From Vulcanimicrobiota bacterium (lineage in GTDB: Bacteria; Vulcanimicrobiota; Vulcanimicrobiia; Vulcanimicrobiales; Vulcanimicrobiaceae): 12,022 bases of DNA. The stretch's first letter is position 1, and each line of letters opens with the position of its first letter. This document shows positions 7,556 to 12,022 of this stretch, piece after piece. A program made the position numbers and the translations under genes. The stretch is from NCBI GenBank assembly GCA_019237435.1, contig JAFAHB010000183.1:1-12022 (forward strand), in the 5' to 3' direction. The notes beneath the pieces are model-generated. The model saw nothing but the letters and a program-made list of their open reading frames with translations, had not been told where the DNA came from and made no database searches.

Positions 7556-7560
7556 CTCCC
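7556..7560 (-). promoter_or_regulatory. Ribosome binding site deciding the DUF3465-like start
   Basis: Read on the minus strand this is GGGAG, five bases before ATG at 7550. No comparable purine-rich site precedes the in-frame TTG 7586, GTG 7565 or ATG 7562, so it favours the shorter protein. Confidence 0.5.
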
Positions 7561-7615
7561 ATCACGCCGCGACCGCGCGGCGGCAAGATCCGCTGCGGTG
7601 GGTAGTCTCCAAGCT

Positions 7616-8191
7616 GTGAGAACGCTTCGCACCTCGCGCTTGCGAATGGTCCCGGTAACGACCGCGAACGCCGGCGTGCTCTGGGAGTTGCTGCAAGAAC
7701 CCGATCTACGCGATTACCAGGATCTCCCCGACGTCGATCGCGCCGCGTTCCTGCGAATCGTCGGTGCTCGGCCTGCGCGCTTTGCGCCCGAAGCCGTCGG
7801 GCGCTTCGAATGGCTGCTCCATTCCTTGCTCGATGCAGTGCAACCGCTGGGCTGGGTTTCGCTGCGAATCGCGGACGTTGGCCGCGCGACCGCCGAGATC
7901 GGCTACAGCGTCGTGCGGGAGCATCGCGGCGAAGGAATTGCCACCGAGGCCGTCGCCGCGCTTGTCGCGGAGGGATTTCGGCGCGGCGGGTTGCGCGAGA
8001 TCCGAGCGTACTGCTTGCCTGAGAATCTGTCGTCGCGGGCGGTCTTGCGACATAACGGATTCGACGAGGAAGGAACGCTTGCGCGCGGGGCGACCGTCGC
8101 CGGTAAGCCCGTCGACGTGATCCTCCATTGCCTGCTCTACGAGCGCTGGATGTCGGGAGCTACTGAGAATCGGCAGGCCACTCGATCGTAA
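7616..8191 (+). CDS. GNAT acetyltransferase (RimJ/RimL type)
   Basis: This 191-residue enzyme should transfer acetyl from acetyl-CoA to an amine, commonly a protein N-terminus or small molecule; its substrate cannot be told. The opening LRTSRLRMVPV is the typical beta-1 of the Acetyltransf_3 branch. Motif A is REHRGEGIATEA (101-112), holding the pyrophosphate loop R/Q-x-x-G-x-A. It is followed by the helix EAVAALVAEGF, then LREIRAYCLPENLSSRAVL with Asn137 and the NGF turn near 147-149, all as expected. I chose GTG at 7616 because the conserved fold starts right after it; GTG 7598 in frame would add six residues. Neither has a strong ribosome site. The last 11 codons lie over the end of the convergent Nudix gene, and the tail after ERWMS looks like unconstrained extension. 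Confidence 0.88.
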   Translation: MRTLRTSRLRMVPVTTANAGVLWELLQEPDLRDYQDLPDVDRAAFLRIVGARPARFAPEAVGRFEWLLHSLLDAVQPLGWVSLRIADVGRATAEIGYSVVREHRGEGIATEAVAALVAEGFRRGGLREIRAYCLPENLSSRAVLRHNGFDEEGTLARGATVAGKPVDVILHCLLYERWMSGATENRQATRS

Positions 8192-8639
8192 TGCCCGCCT
8201 CATGAAAGCCGGCGTAACGTCGCGAAAGGTCGCGGTTCAGATAGGCTAATAGCGGTTCGCGAACCACCGCCACGACGATCCGACCACCGACCTCTGCCAG
8301 TGGTACCCACCCGACCTCCACAACGTGGTCCCGTGCTCTGTCACCCCGAGCGGAGTCGAGGGGCGCCTCGCCGCACAACTCCAGCACAAACGTCGCGCTC
8401 AAAAAATGCCTCTCGCCGTCGTAGCTCTCGCTGACGTACGCCAGCTCTCCGGCCTCCGCTCGAACGCCGGTCTCTTCGAATACCTCGCGGATTACAGTCT
8501 CCGCCAGCAGCTCACCTGGCAGCTGACGCCCGCCGGGAAGATTCCACAGCGGTGCGGGATGGCTTGGATAGCGCGAGGCAACCATCAACAATCTTCCGTC
8601 GCGAATAGCGATGCCGGCCGCCAGATGATAACAGTCCAT
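8160..8639 (-). CDS. Nudix hydrolase carrying a repeat-encoded insert
   Basis: This 159-residue protein hydrolyses a nucleoside diphosphate linked to some other group. It has a perfect Nudix box: Gly37, Glu43, then REVFEETGV (51-59), fitting G-x5-E-x7-REU-x-EE-x-G-U, with the Glu residues binding Mg2+. It is preceded by the usual LWNLPGG. The overall length and order of strands match mutT-like housekeeping proteins; the substrate is not predictable. Residues about 92-100 (APLDSARGD) are encoded by a copy of the dispersed repeat at 8340-8366, sitting in frame between two predicted beta strands, probably as a surface loop. The ATG at 8639 has no clear ribosome site. The stop lies within the convergent GNAT gene (32-base overlap), and the start is 30 bases from the divergent membrane-protein gene. 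Confidence 0.92.
   Translation of the reverse strand: MDCYHLAAGIAIRDGRLLMVASRYPSHPAPLWNLPGGRQLPGELLAETVIREVFEETGVRAEAGELAYVSESYDGERHFLSATFVLELCGEAPLDSARGDRARDHVVEVGWVPLAEVGGRIVVAVVREPLLAYLNRDLSRRYAGFHEAGITIEWPADSQ
8340..8366. repeat. Dispersed-repeat copy inside the Nudix gene
   Basis: GTCACCCCGAGC (8340-8351) and GTCGAGGGGCGC (8355-8366) are 12-base blocks identical to 3139-3150 and 3178-3189. The two blocks are almost adjacent here, while at the first site 27 bases separate them. The first 16 bases also match 10172-10187 at 14 positions. It is read in frame by the Nudix gene on the minus strand. Confidence 0.65.
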
Positions 8640-8669
8640 CAGCTTAGCCCCGGCGAACTGAAATAATCC

Positions 8670-10160
8670 ATGTCGAAGATCGGCATCGCGCTGGTCGTCG
8701 TTGGGCTGCTCGTAAGATTGGCCCTCTATTTTCCACCGGCGTTGTTTACGGGCGACTCCGATGCAGTGCTCTCGGGCCTATGCGCGTTTCGAGTCGCCGA
8801 AGGGCAATATCCGGTCTTTTTCCCCGGCGGCACACGTTTGAGCGCGGCAAGTTGTTACGTTGCAGCCGGCTACTTTCATTTTTTTGGGCCGGGCAGAGTC
8901 GGATTGGCGCTGACCGGGCTAACGTGGGGGGCACTCTATCTCATATTCTCGCTCTTATTTCTACAGGCAATCCTCGGCCGTAAGTCCGCATGCGTCGCTT
9001 TCCTCTTCGCAATCATCCCCTCGGAGCAGTTTATGACGGTGACGTACGTTCCGTGGGGATACGGCGAGATCGTTGCGTCGTGCGCGGCGACGCTCTGGCT
9101 GGCGGCGCTTTGGCGAAAGACGGGCGCGCCGTGGCAGCCGGTGCTTTTCGGACTCAGCGTCGGGCTGGGCATCTATTTTTCATTCGAAACGCTCATGGTG
9201 GCGCTGCCCGCGATTGCATGGATCGCACTCGGCCGAAGAAGCGCAGTGCGCCGCGAATGGCTCGCCGCACTCGCCGGAGCGGTGGTCGGAGCGATGCTGT
9301 TCCTGGCATGGAATGCGACCCACGGCTTCGCGTCGCTCACGCAAAACTGGGCTTCGCGACCCGCATCCGGCATCGCCCAAGCCGGAGAAAACTTCGCTTG
9401 GCTCGCCACCCACGCGCTTCCGCAGCTTTTCTTCGGATCGGCAAGGTGGCCGGAAACCGTGCTCGTCGTTGCGTACGCGATCGTCGCGCTCGCATTCATC
9501 ATCGCTATGTATCGAAACGCCAACGGCTCCGATTACGTTTATGCGCCGCGTCAGATCGGCGTGCTGCTGCTTCTAATCCTGATAGCGTCGGTATCGATTT
9601 TCAGTTTCTCGCAAGCGGGCTCGATCCGCGGTTGGACCGTTCGTTATATTGCGCCGCTGTATTTGGCGGTGCCGCCGTTTTGCGCAATCGGCATTCAAGC
9701 AATGTGGCGCTGGAGCCGAGCTCTTTGCGCGGCTACCGTTGCGGCGGTGCTGATTCCGAATCTGGTCGGGTACAGTCTGCCCGGCAGCAGCTCGCGAAAC
9801 GAACTAACGGCCGACTTGTCTGACTACAATCGCGTTCGCCAAGTGCTGGCGCGCCATCACATCCAGATGGTGTACGGCGACTATTTCTTGGTTTATCATC
9901 TCAACTTCGATAGCGGCGAGCGGATCGCCGGAGTTCCTTCCGCACCGGTCGTCGATTACTACGACTACGGCGATCGGCTGGGAGCGTCTTCAGTGCGGTG
10001 GGCGCTCTTGGGCGATGGCGACCAACTCCAGCAGCTGGTGCAAACGCTGCGCGCGCATGGGACGCTCATCCCCGCCGGGGATCATTTGTTGTTCGTCGCA
10101 AACCGCGCTGCGCCCAACGCCGCCGAGCTGATCGCGACCCTTCGTCGGAGCGGCACCTAG
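8670..10160 (+). CDS. Polytopic membrane protein, GT-C-type glycosyltransferase-like
   Basis: This 496-residue integral membrane protein has about ten hydrophobic segments, for example near 4-23, 78-102, 158-188, 198-214, 264-281, 296-312, 326-345 and 350-368. A soluble domain of about 125 residues follows at the C-terminus. This is the layout of GT-C glycosyltransferases (PMT_2/ArnT-like), which move a sugar from a polyprenyl-phosphate donor to an acceptor on the outer face of the membrane. The first loop holds TGDSD (Asp29, Asp31), where GT-C enzymes keep their catalytic acidic residues, and RYIAPLY (325-331) resembles a conserved late-loop motif. Assignment is by architecture, not by a decisive signature, so another polytopic family is possible. 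ATG at 8670 lacks a clear ribosome site. It converges with the GT4 gene and shares a CTAG with it as both stop codons. Confidence 0.8.
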   Translation: MSKIGIALVVVGLLVRLALYFPPALFTGDSDAVLSGLCAFRVAEGQYPVFFPGGTRLSAASCYVAAGYFHFFGPGRVGLALTGLTWGALYLIFSLLFLQAILGRKSACVAFLFAIIPSEQFMTVTYVPWGYGEIVASCAATLWLAALWRKTGAPWQPVLFGLSVGLGIYFSFETLMVALPAIAWIALGRRSAVRREWLAALAGAVVGAMLFLAWNATHGFASLTQNWASRPASGIAQAGENFAWLATHALPQLFFGSARWPETVLVVAYAIVALAFIIAMYRNANGSDYVYAPRQIGVLLLLILIASVSIFSFSQAGSIRGWTVRYIAPLYLAVPPFCAIGIQAMWRWSRALCAATVAAVLIPNLVGYSLPGSSSRNELTADLSDYNRVRQVLARHHIQMVYGDYFLVYHLNFDSGERIAGVPSAPVVDYYDYGDRLGASSVRWALLGDGDQLQQLVQTLRAHGTLIPAGDHLLFVANRAAPNAAELIATLRRSGT

Positions 10161-11242
10161 CGGCTCGCGGTGTCATCCTGAGCGGAGGCTCTTGAGCGTC
10201 GGACCATACTCTCGATCGCCGCGAGCGTCTGCTCTGCCGTGCGGTTCCAACGAAACTCAGCGGCACGCCGCAATCCACGCTGTCGCAAGTAGCCTGCGTA
10301 CTGTGCGTCGCTTGCGACGCGCACGATCGCTTCAGCCAGCCCCGCATCGTCGCCGGGCGGTACGTAGCACGCCGCATCGCCGCCGGCCTCGGGAACTGCC
10401 GATGCGTTCGATGCGACGACCGGTGCACCGTAGCTCATCGCCTCGAGCACCGGCAATCCGAAGCCTTCGTAGCGCGAAGGAAAGGCCAGCAGAGCGCAGC
10501 CGCGATATAGTTCGGCGAGCGTATCGTCGTCAACGTAGCCTAACGCCCGCACGCGAACGTTCGCGGGCACTTCCCAACCCTCGACGTTCGAGGTGACGAC
10601 AAGCTGAAACCCGGGCTGATCGCGCCCCACGCGCGCCATCGCCGCGAGTAGCGTATCGAATCCTTTGCGGCGTTCCGCCGTCCCCACGCACAGCACGTAT
10701 GGCTGCAATGACGCGACGTCGAGCGAGACCGGCGCCGGTGCCCGTGGCGGATCGACGCCGAGGGGAATCGCAACGAGCCGCTCGCGCGAAATCTGCAAGA
10801 CGCGTGCCAACTCAGTCGCTGCGAACTTCGAATCCGTCATCAAAACCCGGCAGCGCTGCGCCGCGGCGCGGAAGATCGCTTGCGTTTCCGGTGCGTAGTC
10901 TTCAACCACAAAGTTCGATGCGTCGTGCAGCGTCGCCGCGGCCGGCAACGAGAAATTCGTCCAGCTGCAGCCATTGAATGGAAACCAGAGCGCGTCGAGA
11001 CCGGCTCGTCCGTGCCACCGGCGCGAAACGATGCGATAAGGGCGCTGCGCGACTTCGCGCAGATAGCGCTTGAGCACCGTCCACGTGTGCCACTCCGGGA
11101 CGATCAGCGTTACCTCGACGCGATCGCGCGCCCAATCCGACCACTCCCGTAGAATCGCGCGCAGATATCGGCCGATGCCGCGACGGTCGCCGGGAAGGTT
11201 CCAGGCGTCGACTCCCAGCTTAATCACGCTGCCGGCGCACAT
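10157..11242 (-). CDS. GT4-family glycosyltransferase
   Basis: This 361-residue cytoplasmic GT-B enzyme transfers a sugar from a nucleotide-sugar to a growing glycan. The N-lobe opens with KLGVDAWNL and GIGRYLRAIL (22-31), the acceptor-side glycine loop typical of the mannosyltransferase-like branch. The C-lobe has VGTAERRKGF (186-195; Arg191 and Lys193 contact the donor phosphates) and the EGFGLPVLE motif, Glu259 and Glu267, the E-x7-E signature. SAVPE (281-285) follows. The last ten residues before TASR (about 349-358) are encoded by a dispersed-repeat copy at 10172-10197, so the natural tail was probably replaced or extended. The ATG at 11242 overlaps the upstream gene by 23 bases; GTG at 11227, right at that gene's stop, is an alternative. 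It forms an operon with the upstream GT4 gene. Confidence 0.93.
   Translation of the reverse strand: MCAGSVIKLGVDAWNLPGDRRGIGRYLRAILREWSDWARDRVEVTLIVPEWHTWTVLKRYLREVAQRPYRIVSRRWHGRAGLDALWFPFNGCSWTNFSLPAAATLHDASNFVVEDYAPETQAIFRAAAQRCRVLMTDSKFAATELARVLQISRERLVAIPLGVDPPRAPAPVSLDVASLQPYVLCVGTAERRKGFDTLLAAMARVGRDQPGFQLVVTSNVEGWEVPANVRVRALGYVDDDTLAELYRGCALLAFPSRYEGFGLPVLEAMSYGAPVVASNASAVPEAGGDAACYVPPGDDAGLAEAIVRVASDAQYAGYLRQRGLRRAAEFRWNRTAEQTLAAIESMVRRSRASAQDDTASR
10172..10197. repeat. Dispersed-repeat copy at the end of the GT4 gene
   Basis: GTCATCCTGAGCGGAG (10172-10187) matches 8340-8355 at 14 of 16 positions, both differences being C/T changes. The less similar continuation runs to about 10197. 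It encodes, on the minus strand, the glycosyltransferase tail RSRASAQDDT. Confidence 0.6.
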
Positions 11243-12022
11243 CCGTGAAGACCGCGAGGTGCCGGCGCGAGCTCTCGTCCCAGCTGAACGCCTTCGCGCG
11301 CTTCAAGCCCGCGGCGCGTAACCGTTCGCGCAGCGCAGCGTCGGCGGCGACGGCGCGCAACGTCGCGGCCCACGCGTCGGCGTCATCCGGCGGCGCATAC
11401 AGCGGCGCGTCGGCGCCGACTTCGGGCAGCGATCCGGCGCGCGACGCGATCACCGCGGTTCCGCACGCCATCGCCTCGAGCAACGGCATGCCGAAGGTTT
11501 CGTGATACGAGGCCAGCGTCAAGGCCATGGCCCCGCGATAGCAGGCTCGTAGCGCTTCGTTTTGCCCGGCGACCAAATCGTCGCCGAGATTCCCGAGGCC
11601 GACTACGCCGTCGAGTTGCGGCGCGCGAGGACCCAACACCGCAAGTATGGGTCCGTCGAACTGCGGCCACGCTCGCCGATAGGCCTCGTAGAGCAGCGCA
11701 AAGTTTTTGCGCGGCTCTGCGATCGGGTCGCCGACGAACAGCAGATACGGTCGCTCGCGTAGGGCACCTGGCAACGGTACCGCGGGGCCGGGGACGAACG
11801 ACGCATCGACTCCGTGCAGGATAACCTCGATTTTCCCGCGCGGAATCGCAAGCAGCGTTTCGAGCTCCGCGCGACCGAAGTTCGACACCGCGATCACGCG
11901 CGAAGCCGTTCTCGCCGAACGCAGAAACGGCTCCTGCGCGTGGTGACGGCGGTTTGGATCGGGGTCGGGATAGCGAAACGGGACGGCGTCGTGAATTGTC
12001 ACGACGCTTGGCAGCGACGACG
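11220..12022 (-). CDS. GT4-family glycosyltransferase, N-terminus cut by the window end
   Basis: The frame stays open through base 12022, so the start lies beyond the window; 267 residues are visible. The visible part begins SSLPSVVTIHDAVPFRYPDP, the middle of a GT-B N-lobe with the HD pair common in this family, so about 80-100 residues are probably missing. The linker region has RVIAVSNFGRAEL and ILHGVD. The C-lobe has LFVGDPIAEPRKN, with Arg and Lys for donor phosphate, and ETFGMPLLE (E-x7-E). AGSLPEVGADA follows. It should use a nucleotide-sugar donor in the cytoplasm to build an exported glycan, like its downstream paralogue, whose start it overlaps. An internal GTG at 12002 is not a likely start because the upstream residues fit the family. 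Confidence 0.93.
   Translation of the reverse strand, partial: SSLPSVVTIHDAVPFRYPDPDPNRRHHAQEPFLRSARTASRVIAVSNFGRAELETLLAIPRGKIEVILHGVDASFVPGPAVPLPGALRERPYLLFVGDPIAEPRKNFALLYEAYRRAWPQFDGPILAVLGPRAPQLDGVVGLGNLGDDLVAGQNEALRACYRGAMALTLASYHETFGMPLLEAMACGTAVIASRAGSLPEVGADAPLYAPPDDADAWAATLRAVAADAALRERLRAAGLKRAKAFSWDESSRRHLAVFTDVRRQRD

Noticed and set aside
11220..12002. Complete glycosyltransferase starting at GTG 12002
   Set aside because: The residues encoded upstream of this GTG (SSLPSVV) fit the conserved family sequence, and a complete GT4 needs a longer N-lobe.

Overview
This is a dense, GC-rich bacterial chromosome segment carrying 14 protein genes, two of them cut by the window edges. I see no RNA genes, CRISPR array, transposase or phage genes, and no gene-free stretch over 300 bases. 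The short spacing, several overlapping gene ends, GTG starts, lipobox lipoproteins and pervasive Sec signal peptides point to a cell with an active export system. The tandem ENRSFD phosphoesterase lipoproteins resemble what I recall from uncultured Eremiobacterota (WPS-2)-type genomes. That taxonomic guess is an inference and not certain.

Layout. At 1-3116, three consecutive plus-strand genes encode paralogous exported phosphoesterases (phospholipase C / acid phosphatase AcpA superfamily). The first is cut by the window start, and the other two are intact lipoproteins. A repeat-rich spacer with a good intrinsic terminator follows (3117-3280), then a small secreted protein of unknown function (3281-3706). 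On the minus strand, 3713-5303 holds a short secreted protein followed by an exported two-lobed retropepsin-like aspartic protease with an N-terminal TPR-like segment. A 60-base divergent spacer separates this from a plus-strand operon (5364-7252): an RNase HI-type protein, a membrane-anchored protein of unknown function, and a NodB-family polysaccharide deacetylase. Next come a minus-strand DUF3465-like protein, a plus-strand GNAT acetyltransferase and a minus-strand Nudix hydrolase (7221-8639). The right end (8670-12022) has a polytopic GT-C-like membrane protein facing two minus-strand GT4 glycosyltransferases, the second running off the window.

How the genes fit together. Most of the window concerns the cell envelope: lipoprotein phosphoesterases, an exported protease, a deacetylase that probably trims N-acetyl groups from peptidoglycan or another polysaccharide, and three glycosyltransferase-type genes likely to act in exopolysaccharide or surface-glycan assembly. 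Ribonuclease H, Nudix and GNAT genes are housekeeping-type interlopers.

The most notable non-gene signal is a short dispersed repeat (core GTCAYCCYGAGC) found three times: in the 3117-3280 spacer, in frame inside the Nudix gene, and as the last codons of a glycosyltransferase gene. I find no clear novel defence or mobile system here. The phosphoesterase array and the protein-invading repeat are the points most worth a second look.
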